DNA of 64,000 nt, taken from Lentilactobacillus sp. SPB1-3 (GTDB lineage Bacteria; Bacillota; Bacilli; Lactobacillales; Lactobacillaceae). The stretch spans positions 62,001-126,000 of the forward strand of contig NZ_CP168151.1 of NCBI RefSeq assembly GCF_026913205.2, given 5' to 3'. Each line of letters begins with the position of its first letter. Positions within the stretch are counted from its first letter, which is position 1. The notes below the pieces were generated by a model that had not been told where the DNA came from, did not search any database, and saw nothing but the letters and a program-made list of their open reading frames with translations. This document shows positions 28,900 through 37,475 of the stretch, piece after piece. Made by a program: the position numbers and the translations under genes.

Positions 28900-29736
28900 T
28901 TGAATTTTAAACGAATTGAGTTAATCTTTTTGGTAACATTTATCGCTATTGATATATTTTTATTTGGCATGTTTCGTCAAAATATGAATATGCAAGCGGA
29001 AAATGTTTCTCAAGATAATACGAACTCAACTATTATCAAAGAAATGAAAAATGATCAGATTAAGTTCAATAAGTTGGCAACTGGTCAAAGCGCCGCATAC
29101 TATATTTCTGGAACGCGAACAGGTGAATTACGTTCGTTGACTGGTCAGTTAACTAATCAGACTCCCCACTTTATTGATAATGAAATTCAGAGCGAATTTA
29201 AACAACCAGTCAATGTAGATAGTGACCGTCCAAGTACAACGATAAATAAGTTAATCACTGATCCTTCGTTTGTTGTGGATGGTAAAGATTATCGTTATAG
29301 CAAAGATCTATCAAGTAAGCAGACAGTCGTCTACGTTCAAAAAGCGATCAACAATGATATATACTCAAATGAAGCTCAGATAAAATTCTTTTTGAATACC
29401 AATAATCAAATTGTTAACTATACTCAAACCCATCTCAGTGATGTTAAAATTTTACGTGAAAAAGCGGAAACTATTTCTGAACAACGAGCATTGATCTGGT
29501 TGTATCAATACAATGAAATTCCTAATAACACGCAAATTCTTTGGACTAAGTTAGGTTATACTAAGCTAATAACTGTAGCACCGGATATTGTGTTTATCCC
29601 AACGTGGATCGTGGCAATCAAGCCCCAAAATTCATCTCAGGTGCAACTTAAGAAGATTAATGCATTCACGGGTGGTATTATTCGAGATTCAAATAGTGAA
29701 TTACAGAATGGCCAAGACAATGGCGGAATTAGTTAA
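28900..29736 (+). CDS. walI: WalK-regulating membrane protein WalI (YycI)
   Basis: YycI-family protein (278 aa) with one N-terminal membrane helix (about 7-24) and an extracytoplasmic domain made of two related lobes. It starts MNFKRIELIFLVTFIAIDIFLFGMF, the usual YycI beginning, and ends with the QLKKINAFTGGII lobe. The start is a TTG behind AGGAGGGGAG. It is the fourth gene of the wal operon, and its partner WalH is directly upstream. Confidence 0.9.
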   Translation: MNFKRIELIFLVTFIAIDIFLFGMFRQNMNMQAENVSQDNTNSTIIKEMKNDQIKFNKLATGQSAAYYISGTRTGELRSLTGQLTNQTPHFIDNEIQSEFKQPVNVDSDRPSTTINKLITDPSFVVDGKDYRYSKDLSSKQTVVYVQKAINNDIYSNEAQIKFFLNTNNQIVNYTQTHLSDVKILREKAETISEQRALIWLYQYNEIPNNTQILWTKLGYTKLITVAPDIVFIPTWIVAIKPQNSSQVQLKKINAFTGGIIRDSNSELQNGQDNGGIS

Positions 29737-29753
29737 CTTAAGGAGTAATTATT

Positions 29754-30557
29754 GTGGAAAATGACGATATGAAAATTAGTGTGCTTGCGAGTGGCAGTAC
29801 GGGTAACGTCACTTACATTGAAACACCCCAGCGGAAAATATTACTTGATGCTGGTTTGAGTGGTAAAAAGATAGCTAATCTAATGCAATCAATTGGTCGT
29901 GATATTAACGACGTTGATTCTTTATTAGTTACGCATGAACACTCTGATCACCGTCAAAGTGTGGGTGTGTTGGCTAGAAAATATGACTTAAACGTTTATG
30001 CCAACGAAGGTACGTGGAATGCCATGGACGGTAAAATCGGCAAAATGCCAGCTGAAAAAATGAATCTATTTCCAGCTAATACTGTCAAAACTTTCGGTGA
30101 TCTAGATATCGAAAGTTTTTCCGTGTCTCACGATGCCGCTGAACCACAATTCTACGTTTTTCACCACAATAATAAATCTTTTGTTGTGTTAACCGACACA
30201 GGATACGTTTCTGATCGCATGGAAGGTATTATTAAGGACTCTGAGGGTTACTTGTTAGAGTGTAACCATGATATCGAAATGCTCCAAAATGGAGACTATT
30301 CATGGCCATTAAAACAACGTATCATGTCTGATCGCGGTCATTTATCAAATGTGGATGGCGCTAACACAATGTTAGACATTATTGGTAATCGTACTAAGAA
30401 AATATTCTTAGGTCACCGAAGTCAGCACAATAATATGAAGACATTGGCGCATCTGACAGTCTCCTCAATTTTGACTGATCATGATTTAGCAGTTAATCAC
30501 GATTTTCAGTTGTTAGATACTGATGCAGAAAGTGCTTCACCGTTAACAATTATTTAA
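29754..30557 (+). CDS. walJ: metallo-beta-lactamase fold protein WalJ (YycJ/VicX)
   Basis: Metallo-hydrolase (267 aa) of the WalJ/VicX family. The zinc motif THEHSDH is near residue 63, and a later histidine occurs in SHDAAEPQFY. GHRSQHNN is also present near the C-terminus. In related bacteria the protein is a DNA exonuclease or repair nuclease linked to cell-division defects, but that activity is not shown here. The GTG start follows AAGGAG by 8 nt. Confidence 0.93.
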   Translation: MENDDMKISVLASGSTGNVTYIETPQRKILLDAGLSGKKIANLMQSIGRDINDVDSLLVTHEHSDHRQSVGVLARKYDLNVYANEGTWNAMDGKIGKMPAEKMNLFPANTVKTFGDLDIESFSVSHDAAEPQFYVFHHNNKSFVVLTDTGYVSDRMEGIIKDSEGYLLECNHDIEMLQNGDYSWPLKQRIMSDRGHLSNVDGANTMLDIIGNRTKKIFLGHRSQHNNMKTLAHLTVSSILTDHDLAVNHDFQLLDTDAESASPLTII

Positions 30558-30626
30558 GTAATTATTTTAGGTTATTTTAAGTTAAATGTTATAGAATTAA
30601 TGAAAAGATAGTTAGGAGGATTATGA

Positions 30627-31865
30627 ATGGCGACAGGTAATGGATTTGGAAAAATCGTGTTAACAGCATTAGTTGCCGGAGCATTAGGTGGCGCGGTAAC
30701 CTATGGTGGGGTTTCTTATGTAAATCATCAAAATGGAGATACAACGACCGAGTTATCGACAAATAATGCTGGTACTGCAAAAGTAAGTAACGTCAAAGTA
30801 AATTTGAATACACAGTCTGAACGTGCATTTAATTCAACCAAAAATGCGGTTGTTTCGGTTATTAACTTACAAAAAGAGAATAGCAGTTCTTCATCTTCCG
30901 GCCTAGCTGGTCTGTTTGGAATTGGTGGTAGCAAGAGTAATAGCGATTCTAGCAGCTCTGGCAAGCTAGAAGCCGCCAGTGAAGGTTCGGGGGTTGTTTA
31001 TAGAAAGAGCGGCAATACTGCTTATATCGTGACGAATAATCACGTTATCAGTGGTTCTAATTCCCTTGAAGTCATTTTAAGTAATGGTTCTCGAGTTAGT
31101 GCAGATATCGTCGGTAAGGATTCAGTAACTGATTTGGCTGTGTTGAAAGTTAACTCAAGCAAAATCAAGACAGTGGCTGCTTTCGGTAACTCTGATAATA
31201 TTAAGGTTGCTGAACCTGTCTTGGCAATTGGTTCACCGTTGGGATCCCAATACGCAACTTCAGTTACGCAAGGAATCATCTCAGCCAAGAAACGAGAAGT
31301 TGCCCAGACTAATTCAAATGGTCAAACTACAGGTAACGCAACGGTTATTCAAACTGATGCGGCTATCAACCCAGGTAACTCTGGTGGTCCGCTAATCAAT
31401 ATGGAAGGCCAAGTTGTTGGTATCAACTCAATGAAATTGGCTCAGGATCAAGAAGGAACTAGTGTTGAAGGAATGGGATTCGCTATTCCATCTAACGAAG
31501 TCGTAAATATTATTAATCAATTGATTACCAGTGGTAAGGTCACTAGACCTGCTTTAGGAATTCAATATGTAGATCTTTCAAACATATCTGAAAGCCAGCA
31601 AAAATCCGTTCTTAAGTTACCTACAAGCGTTTCACATGGTGTGGTTGTCTTGAAGGTAACTGCCGGATCACCTGCTGCTCGAGCAGGATTGAAGAAGTAT
31701 GATGTGATTACTAAGCTAGATGGTCAGAATATTACTGAACAGACTGCTATCAGGGATGTTTTGTATAAGCATAAGCTTGGTGATACGATTTCAGTAACTT
31801 ACTATCACGATGGTTCGCAAAAGACGAGTCAGGTAAAATTAACTCAAAAAGCGACGGATGAATAG
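30627..31865 (+). CDS. htrA: HtrA-like serine protease
   Basis: Membrane-anchored DegP/HtrA protease (412 aa) for quality control of exported proteins. One N-terminal helix (about 9-30) is followed by a Ser-rich linker. The trypsin-like domain has the triad H in TNNHVISGS, D in TDLAVLKV and S in NPGNSGGPL. One PDZ domain follows (about 310-405, with GVVVLKVTAGSPAARAGLKKYDVI). It is the last gene of the wal operon, with a strong terminator behind it. ATG start after AGGAGG. Confidence 0.96.
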   Translation: MATGNGFGKIVLTALVAGALGGAVTYGGVSYVNHQNGDTTTELSTNNAGTAKVSNVKVNLNTQSERAFNSTKNAVVSVINLQKENSSSSSSGLAGLFGIGGSKSNSDSSSSGKLEAASEGSGVVYRKSGNTAYIVTNNHVISGSNSLEVILSNGSRVSADIVGKDSVTDLAVLKVNSSKIKTVAAFGNSDNIKVAEPVLAIGSPLGSQYATSVTQGIISAKKREVAQTNSNGQTTGNATVIQTDAAINPGNSGGPLINMEGQVVGINSMKLAQDQEGTSVEGMGFAIPSNEVVNIINQLITSGKVTRPALGIQYVDLSNISESQQKSVLKLPTSVSHGVVVLKVTAGSPAARAGLKKYDVITKLDGQNITEQTAIRDVLYKHKLGDTISVTYYHDGSQKTSQVKLTQKATDE

Positions 31866-31884
31866 ATTTTAAGAATATTAAATG

Positions 31885-31921
31885 GGTAGCGAACAGTAAA
31901 TGTTCGCTACCTTTTCTTTTT
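31885..31921 (+). terminator. terminator of the wal operon
   Basis: GGTAGCGAACA / TGTTCGCTACC with a short loop, then TTTTCTTTTT. Confidence 0.85.
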
Positions 31922-32033
31922 GCTAACGTTTAGAAATCGATTTCTATGCGGTATACTAAAAAGACAAACGTAATTTTAGTTTTCGGTGAAATTGTTGCCT
32001 AAAAAAAGTTTCAAAAATAATTAAAAAAATTTT

Positions 32034-32334
32034 TGTGGATAACTCTGTTCATAACTTATTTTTCAGAGTGAAAATCGCTATATAAAGGTAAATCTGGGAA
32101 TTAAGCTGAAATCAAAAGTTATCCACAAAAATGTGGATAACTTTTGATAGTAGATTTGTTCGGGTTATAATATGCCGGTAAGTGTTGATACATAAGGGTT
32201 TTCGTTTTAGGGTTTCGAACACACGTTGTTAATAAACCTGTGGATAAAAAAGTGCTATTGACATTTTTTCAAAAAATGCATTTAACGACAAAAATGATGC
32301 AAAGTTAGTCACCTGTGGATAACTTTGTGGATAA
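32034..32334 (+). other. third DnaA-box cluster, upstream of rlmH
   Basis: The 524-bp gap between htrA and rlmH contains no gene but six perfect DnaA boxes: TGTGGATAA at 32034, 32132, 32239, 32314 and 32326, and TTATCCACA at 32119. This equals or exceeds either half of oriC in perfect boxes. Two boxes (32119 and 32132) form the arms of a 14-bp perfect inverted repeat with a 4-nt loop (32115-32146). The stretch is AT-rich. It may titrate DnaA, regulate rlmH or be part of an extended origin; the sequence alone does not decide. Confidence 0.85.
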
Positions 32335-32389
32335 ACTGTTAATAGCTCGTTATTTTTACACAACATTACACATTTGGAGGATAAATTAG

Positions 32390-32869
32390 ATGAATATCAA
32401 ATTAGTTGTGGTAGGGAAATTAAAGGAAAAGTATTTCAAACAAGGGATTGCCGAATATGCTAAGCGCCTGTCGCGTTTTTGCAAATTTGAAATTGTGGAA
32501 GTTCCTGATGAGAAGGCACCAGAATCACTTAGTGATGCGGAAATGAAGGATGTTATGCAAAAGGAAGGCGAACGGATTTTAAGCAAGATCAAGGACCGTG
32601 AATACGTTTACGCCCTTGCAATACTAGGAAAAGAGCGCTCATCCGAAGAATTCGCAAAAGAAATCGCAAACCTGACCACTTATGGACATTCTGATATCAC
32701 TTTCGTAATTGGTGGATCATTGGGAATGTCACCTGAAGTGTTGAAACGAGCAGACACTCATATTTCATTTGGTCGATTCACACTTCCACATCAATTGATG
32801 AGATTAGTTCTGACTGAACAGATTTATCGGGCCTTCATGATTAATGAAGGTAGTCCATATCATAAATAA
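32390..32869 (+). CDS. rlmH: 23S rRNA pseudouridine-1915 N3-methyltransferase RlmH
   Basis: SPOUT-class methyltransferase (159 aa) that modifies position 1915 of 23S rRNA in helix 69. It shows the start [27 protein letters not shown], the SAM knot [17 protein letters not shown] and the conserved end [30 protein letters not shown]. The ATG follows GGAGG. In staphylococci the 3' end of this gene is the attachment site of SCC elements; here a foreign-looking reverse transcriptase locus follows directly. Confidence 0.97.
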   Translation: MNIKLVVVGKLKEKYFKQGIAEYAKRLSRFCKFEIVEVPDEKAPESLSDAEMKDVMQKEGERILSKIKDREYVYALAILGKERSSEEFAKEIANLTTYGHSDITFVIGGSLGMSPEVLKRADTHISFGRFTLPHQLMRLVLTEQIYRAFMINEGSPYHK

Positions 32870-33023
32870 TTGCTTTAAGAGTTCACTCTTTCACGATATT
32901 GCTTGCTATATGTGTTAAGTAGGATACTAAAATGTCAGATTTAAATAATTTATTAATTGTTACAAAAATTAAATTTATTTTTACACCAACGAATGTGAAA
33001 AATCAGTGTGTAAACTATTATCC

Positions 33024-33412
33024 TATAGTAGAATAAAGTATTTTTATGTGATACCATAAAAACACCGGTTCTAATAAGGTTCCTATGGCTGGAGATCCGA
33101 CACGTGTGTAACACATTTCTGCTCCTTTGTCAATAATTAAGTTGAATAAATCAGCGGACCGTGTGTTCATCACCAACAAAGTGATGATTACCAAATCGAG
33201 TAACGCGATGATTCGCAGAACTCTTGGTTCACATACCTCAATTCTTTGGAGATAATAATCTTCAATTCTATTGTAAGAATAAACTAGCAACTGCAGGGTA
33301 GTGCTTGTGCAAGAAGTGCAAGCTGACTAGGATAGGCTTCGCACGTATTAGACGGGCTTTGGCAAATGATCTTGTTAGATCAGCTAAAACTCGTTTTTCT
33401 TTTGGGAGAATT
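33024..33412 (+). ncRNA. candidate structured RNA upstream of the reverse transcriptase
   Basis: The 543 bp between rlmH and the RT start hold no convincing gene but many hairpins. These are GGAG...CTCC enclosing TGTG-TAA-CACA (33091-33125), TCATCAC/GTGATGA with a 7-nt loop (33168-33188), an ATCG/CGAT stem at 33195-33209, and GCTTG(T)GCA/TGCAAGC (33303-33323). The segment 33060-33350 is richer in GC than the RT gene beside it. A promoter could lie at TATAGT (33024-33029) or TATTAT (33016-33021), but no clear -35 was found. Solitary defence RTs often use such an upstream RNA as template. Ends are approximate. Confidence 0.5.
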
Positions 33413-34867
33413 ATGGAAAAAAATATGTTTGATATAGCAGCGGATGATGCTTGCAAAAACAATAACAATGGTTATATACATTTTGATGGACCAATTGCTT
33501 CAAAAGAGAGTGCACGAATGAAAACAATAGTTCGCAATAAAACGGTAATTAAAAAATTTCGATTTATGCCATTTATAACCTATGAAGTTGTGAGTAATAA
33601 ATACTCAATTGTTGATAATAAGCCAAAAGTCAAAAAAAAGAAACGTACAATTTCATTAGCCAGCCATCATGATTCATTTGTTTTCAGGTACTATGCTAGT
33701 TTACTTACTCAATATTACGATGATTTTTCAAAAAAAAATGAATTTTCTGATTGTGCTGTTGCATATAGAAAAAAGCAGAAAAAATCAAATATAACCACAG
33801 CTAAAGAAGTATTTGATTTCATGTATGACAACGATTTAGTATGGGTGTTTAAAGGAGATTTTAAAGGATTTTTTGATAATCTAGATCATAAATATTTAAA
33901 AAAAATGGTAGCTAATGTTATGCAAGAGCCAAGACTTCCAGATGATTGGTACAGCGTTATAAAGGCCATAACTAGCTACAGATCGATTAGCAAAGATAAT
34001 CTTTTGAAGGCTATAAAACGTGAACGTCACGGTAAGCTGTATAAAATATCATCTGGCATGACATATTTTAAAAGTAGAAGACAATTTTCTGATTTTGTAA
34101 AAAATAAGAAAATAAAAATATCAAGAAAAAATTTGGTCGGGATTCCTCAAGGCACCACGATTAGTGCTGTATTGGCTAATGTTTATATGATTGATTTTGA
34201 TAGAAGTTTATTCAACTGTATTAAAAATTACGGAGGAATTTATAGAAGATACTCTGATGATTTCATTGTTTGTATACCTAAGGAAAATCTATCAATAAAT
34301 GAATTCATTGCTTTAAAAAATAAAATCATGAATTTAAGTCAAGAAACATTAAAATTAACAATTGAACCAACTAAAACAAAAAGCTTTTTATATGATCGAA
34401 ATCGCGGTGATATTCGTCTCATATCAGGTAGTAATATTACAAAAACATCTGCTTTATCATATTTAGGTTTTGTTTTTGATGGTATTAATGTTTCTATAAG
34501 ACCTAAAAGTATTTATAAATTTATCTATAAAAGTAAACGAAATGTTTCACTTTTAGGGATGTCTGAAAATATATGGAAAACTATTCCTATGCTTAAGAGT
34601 GACTATCATGGAAAATCTCGAATTGTGAAATACTTGATAAAAGATCAAAACAATCATAAAAATTTCGTATTGCGAAAACGAATTGTGAAAAGGTATATAT
34701 CTATACCTGCCAAAATACTTCCACGAATTTCAATGATGTCATACGCCGAAACTTCACAGTATATGATGGACAAAGGTGAAAAATATAAAGTTGGTGTAAA
34801 AAAACAAGTTGTAAAACAAATTATTAAAAATCAAAAAAAGTTAGCTGAGTATCGAAAAAATAATTAA
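33413..34867 (+). CDS. solitary reverse transcriptase of unassigned (possibly DRT/UG) group
   Basis: RNA-directed DNA polymerase of about 484 aa. Counting from the ATG at 33413: a basic KKKKRTISLASHHD block (about 75-87), RT motif 3 GDFKGFFDNLDH with D149, motif 4 GIPQGTTISAVLANVYMIDFDR (243-264), active site YRRYSDDF with YSDD at 280-283, motif 6 LTIEPTKTKS and motif 7 YLGF (350-353). A lysine-rich tail of about 110 residues follows. No maturase, HNH, protease, HEPN or nitrilase domain is seen, and no partner gene lies downstream. GGGAG lies 4 nt before this ATG; a TTG 36 codons upstream would run into the hairpin region. The gene is far more AT-rich than its neighbours, which suggests transfer. 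Abortive-infection or DRT-type defence is inferred, not shown. Confidence 0.8.
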   Translation: MEKNMFDIAADDACKNNNNGYIHFDGPIASKESARMKTIVRNKTVIKKFRFMPFITYEVVSNKYSIVDNKPKVKKKKRTISLASHHDSFVFRYYASLLTQYYDDFSKKNEFSDCAVAYRKKQKKSNITTAKEVFDFMYDNDLVWVFKGDFKGFFDNLDHKYLKKMVANVMQEPRLPDDWYSVIKAITSYRSISKDNLLKAIKRERHGKLYKISSGMTYFKSRRQFSDFVKNKKIKISRKNLVGIPQGTTISAVLANVYMIDFDRSLFNCIKNYGGIYRRYSDDFIVCIPKENLSINEFIALKNKIMNLSQETLKLTIEPTKTKSFLYDRNRGDIRLISGSNITKTSALSYLGFVFDGINVSIRPKSIYKFIYKSKRNVSLLGMSENIWKTIPMLKSDYHGKSRIVKYLIKDQNNHKNFVLRKRIVKRYISIPAKILPRISMMSYAETSQYMMDKGEKYKVGVKKQVVKQIIKNQKKLAEYRKNN

Positions 34868-35032
34868 CATTGTTAAAATTGTTAACCTCTCATTATTAAA
34901 ATCACTTTTTTTGTAATATTTCATAATTTGTTAAAGTTCACATATAAGTTCTCAAAACTTCGCAATCTATTGTATTCCAACGTATGCAGTTAACGTCCGA
35001 CACTTTAGCAACAGATACCTAAAGACACACAA
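34868..35032. other. AT-rich gap after the reverse transcriptase
   Basis: No gene seen. A short repeat TTAACA/TGTTAA (about 34863-34880) follows the RT stop and a T-rich run lies near 34905; neither is a convincing terminator. No copy of the rlmH 3' end was found here that would mark the right boundary of an insertion. Confidence 0.4.
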
Positions 35033-35074
35033 AAAGAAACCATCCATTACATCAAGTAACGGCTGGTTTCTTTT
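35033..35074. terminator. terminator between RT locus and the minus-strand gene
   Basis: AAAGAAACCA / TGGTTTCTTT with inner TTAC/GTAA, flanked by A and T runs; usable from both sides. Confidence 0.75.
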
Positions 35075-35076
35075 CG

Positions 35077-35442
35077 TTAATCGTAATCATCAAAATCACT
35101 GTTTTCATGGAAATCAGGATCTGAATCGTCGCGAATACCGTCGTAACTATCACGGAAATCGTGCTCGTATTCATCCCAATAAAGTCCTTCATCTTTGTAA
35201 ACGTCCCTGTAGGGTTCTTGAGCGGAATTATAGCCATCACCGTTATAACGACCGTTGCCATAATAACCACTAATACCAAATGCGAAAAAGGCTATACAGC
35301 CTACTAAAACCAGAATGATATAGCCAAACGTGAGAATCCAAGGCCAGAACCAAACAAATAATTTAAATATTAAATAGAGTGTTCCCGCAACTTCAAAAAA
35401 GTGGGCGGTCTTTGACTTAATTATGATCATCTCCCAATTCAA
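35077..35442 (-). CDS. small membrane protein with acidic C-terminal tail, unknown function
   Basis: Not recognised. Up to 121 aa: two hydrophobic helices (about 15-32 and 35-58, with FKLFVWFWPWILTFGYIILVLVGCIAFFAF) and a C-terminal half made almost wholly of Asp, Tyr, Gly, Asn and Glu (YYGNGRYNGDGYNS...SDFDDYD). The start is unclear. The outermost TTG has no ribosome site. GGGAG lies directly before an in-frame ATG, and at normal spacing it would point to ATA or ATT codons near 35421-35428. It sits between the RT locus and gdpD on the opposite strand. Confidence 0.55.
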   Translation of the reverse strand: MNWEMIIIKSKTAHFFEVAGTLYLIFKLFVWFWPWILTFGYIILVLVGCIAFFAFGISGYYGNGRYNGDGYNSAQEPYRDVYKDEGLYWDEYEHDFRDSYDGIRDDSDPDFHENSDFDDYD

Positions 35443-35582
35443 GTTTACGCTATTGGAAAGTATATATCTAAAAATGTTTGTATATATGCCGGTTTAAATA
35501 AAATTTCAAAGCTTTTGAAAATCAACATCCGGCAGTGATTATGATATTGTTAAAGTAAATATTGTTTTAGGGGGAAAGTTTA

Positions 35583-37385
35583 ATGAGTGCTTGGAAAAAT
35601 TTTATTACCGGCAATAAACTCTTCTTTAAACATTGGGCGAGTTACATTGCGGTTATTTTTTGTACGACATTAATCGTCTACTTATTAGGGGCATCGACTT
35701 TTAACTGGTTCACAAGTTGGGTGTTAAAAGTTAGCGATATTCCGTATGTTTCTTATAACAATTTAGGAGAAATAATTACTGGCCATCTTTTTGTTGCGCT
35801 ATTATTGCTACTAGAATTATTAGTGATATTAATTGTGATTTATTGGCAATTTGCATTTATTTTATTAAGTATTCAAAACATTCGTCGTAATCGTCCAGCT
35901 TCATTAGCTGAAATATTACGCCGGACTGTATCTAGTTTGCGAATTGCTTCACCATTAACATTCCTATTTTTCCTAGGATACTTTATCGTTATTTTGCCAT
36001 TTAGTACCGTATTTTTAAGTACACCGTTACTTAACAAAGTAAAAATTCCTGGATTTATCATGACATTTTTACTTCAAAATCCTTGGTATACAGCTGGAAT
36101 TGCCGTCTTATATGTAGTTATTGCATACGTCGGTGTGCGGTTATTCTTGATCTTGCCACTGATGATCTTGCAGCATAAAACGGCAAGAGAGGCATTTCAT
36201 CTGAGTTTGCAAAAGACTCGTGGACGCCTATGGTTTTATGTTGGAAATCTTTTCTTAATTGTTTTCTTTAGTTCATTAGTCACAATCATTATCTATGGAT
36301 CAGTCTATGGGTTGCAGACCTATCTCGATAGCACAAACGTGGCCTTTGCGGGCGCGATGGTAAACTTGTTTATTGTAGAAATTGTAGCTCAATTTACGGG
36401 ATGCTACGTCACTGCACTTGTTGCTGGGTTGATGATTAGTGGTAGTGATGACTTTGTAGATCCAGCCGGAATTAGTATGTTGCAATTTGGTGCCCAAAGA
36501 AAACGACGAGCGTTGTTCCGCTGGCTCACTGGAGCCGGATTAGTAGCAACTGCTGCGTTGGTTGTGTTGTATAACGTCCTTTTGTTGAACGGTTTGGCGA
36601 TCAGTAAACCAATGGCGATTTCTCACCGAGGGGTCGATAATGGTAATGGAGTTCAAAATACGATTCCAGCCCTAAAGCTTACTAGTAAAGAAAAGCCTAA
36701 CTATGTCGAAATGGATATTCATGAAACAAAAGATCACAAATTTGTTGTGATGCATGATGAAAACCTAGAAGATCTTGCCGGCATTAATAAGGCACCTTAT
36801 CAATTAACTTTGAAGCAACTTACAAAGATTACTGTTCGTGAAAACGGTCATCATGCAAAGATTGCTAGTTTTGATAATTATTTAAAGACCGCTAACAAAT
36901 TACATCAAAAGTTGTTAGTTGAGATCAAAGTTACTCCTCATGATAGTAAAAATATGACAAAACTTTTTGTAGATCGATATGAAAAGACATTGTTAGCACA
37001 TCATGATCGGATTCACACATTGTCGTATCCAGTAGTAACCCAGCTTAAGCAGTTGGCACCTAAGTTGTTTGTCAGCTTTATCTTGCCGTATAATTTGACC
37101 TTCCCAGAAACTAAAGCCAATGCTTACACAATGGAGGCCACGACCTTGGATTCTAGCTTTATTGCTAACGCTGAAAAGCATAAACAACAAGTATATGCTT
37201 GGACCGTTGACGACACCGATCAAATGGATCAAATGATGTTTATGGGCGTTAATGCGATCATTACTGATCAACTTGGCGAATTAAAGAGCGAAATCAAACA
37301 AAATACAGATCATCCAAGTTATGCTAATTTAATTTTGGCTCAGATAAGTGATTTAGATTCATCTGAGGATAGTAATGCAGTTTAG
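35583..37385 (+). CDS. membrane-anchored glycerophosphodiester phosphodiesterase
   Basis: Large GDPD (600 aa) that would release sn-glycerol-3-phosphate from glycerophosphodiesters or from lipoteichoic/teichoic acid fragments. The first 340 residues form a multi-helix membrane domain. The C-terminal TIM-barrel begins AISHRGVDNGNGVQNTIPAL with the catalytic HRG. It continues VEMDIHETKDHKFVVMHDENLEDLAG with the metal-binding E, D and second catalytic His, and VYAWTVDDTDQMDQMMFMGVNAIITD near the end. ATG after GGGGGAAAG. Confidence 0.92.
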   Translation: MSAWKNFITGNKLFFKHWASYIAVIFCTTLIVYLLGASTFNWFTSWVLKVSDIPYVSYNNLGEIITGHLFVALLLLLELLVILIVIYWQFAFILLSIQNIRRNRPASLAEILRRTVSSLRIASPLTFLFFLGYFIVILPFSTVFLSTPLLNKVKIPGFIMTFLLQNPWYTAGIAVLYVVIAYVGVRLFLILPLMILQHKTAREAFHLSLQKTRGRLWFYVGNLFLIVFFSSLVTIIIYGSVYGLQTYLDSTNVAFAGAMVNLFIVEIVAQFTGCYVTALVAGLMISGSDDFVDPAGISMLQFGAQRKRRALFRWLTGAGLVATAALVVLYNVLLLNGLAISKPMAISHRGVDNGNGVQNTIPALKLTSKEKPNYVEMDIHETKDHKFVVMHDENLEDLAGINKAPYQLTLKQLTKITVRENGHHAKIASFDNYLKTANKLHQKLLVEIKVTPHDSKNMTKLFVDRYEKTLLAHHDRIHTLSYPVVTQLKQLAPKLFVSFILPYNLTFPETKANAYTMEATTLDSSFIANAEKHKQQVYAWTVDDTDQMDQMMFMGVNAIITDQLGELKSEIKQNTDHPSYANLILAQISDLDSSEDSNAV

Positions 37386-37475
37386 TATGATTTAGATATT
37401 CTATGCTAGTATTATTAAAATGCATCTTTATGTTTTTTAAAAATAAGGAAATTTTAGCAAAGAGAGAACCAGATT

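Noticed and set aside
32877-32890. Terminator after rlmH
   Set aside because: AAGAGT/ACTCTT is short, with a 2-nt loop and no T run.
33018-33290. Annotating the minus-strand stop-free frame upstream of the RT as a protein gene
   Set aside because: Its first start has no ribosome site, the translation resembles no family I know, and the region is rich in hairpins; it is kept only as a finding.
33305-33412. Extension of the RT to a TTG 36 codons upstream
   Set aside because: That TTG lies inside a hairpin with no ribosome site, whereas the ATG at 33413 has GGGAG close by; the added Cys/Lys-rich residues look like noncoding sequence.
33413-34867. Group II intron or retron reading of the RT
   Set aside because: No maturase domain X or HNH, no intron domain V-like hairpin behind the gene, and no msr/msd-type arrangement or retron effector beside it were seen.
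34868-35032. Right-hand attachment repeat of an rlmH-inserted element
   Set aside because: No copy of the rlmH 3' end was found after the RT gene.
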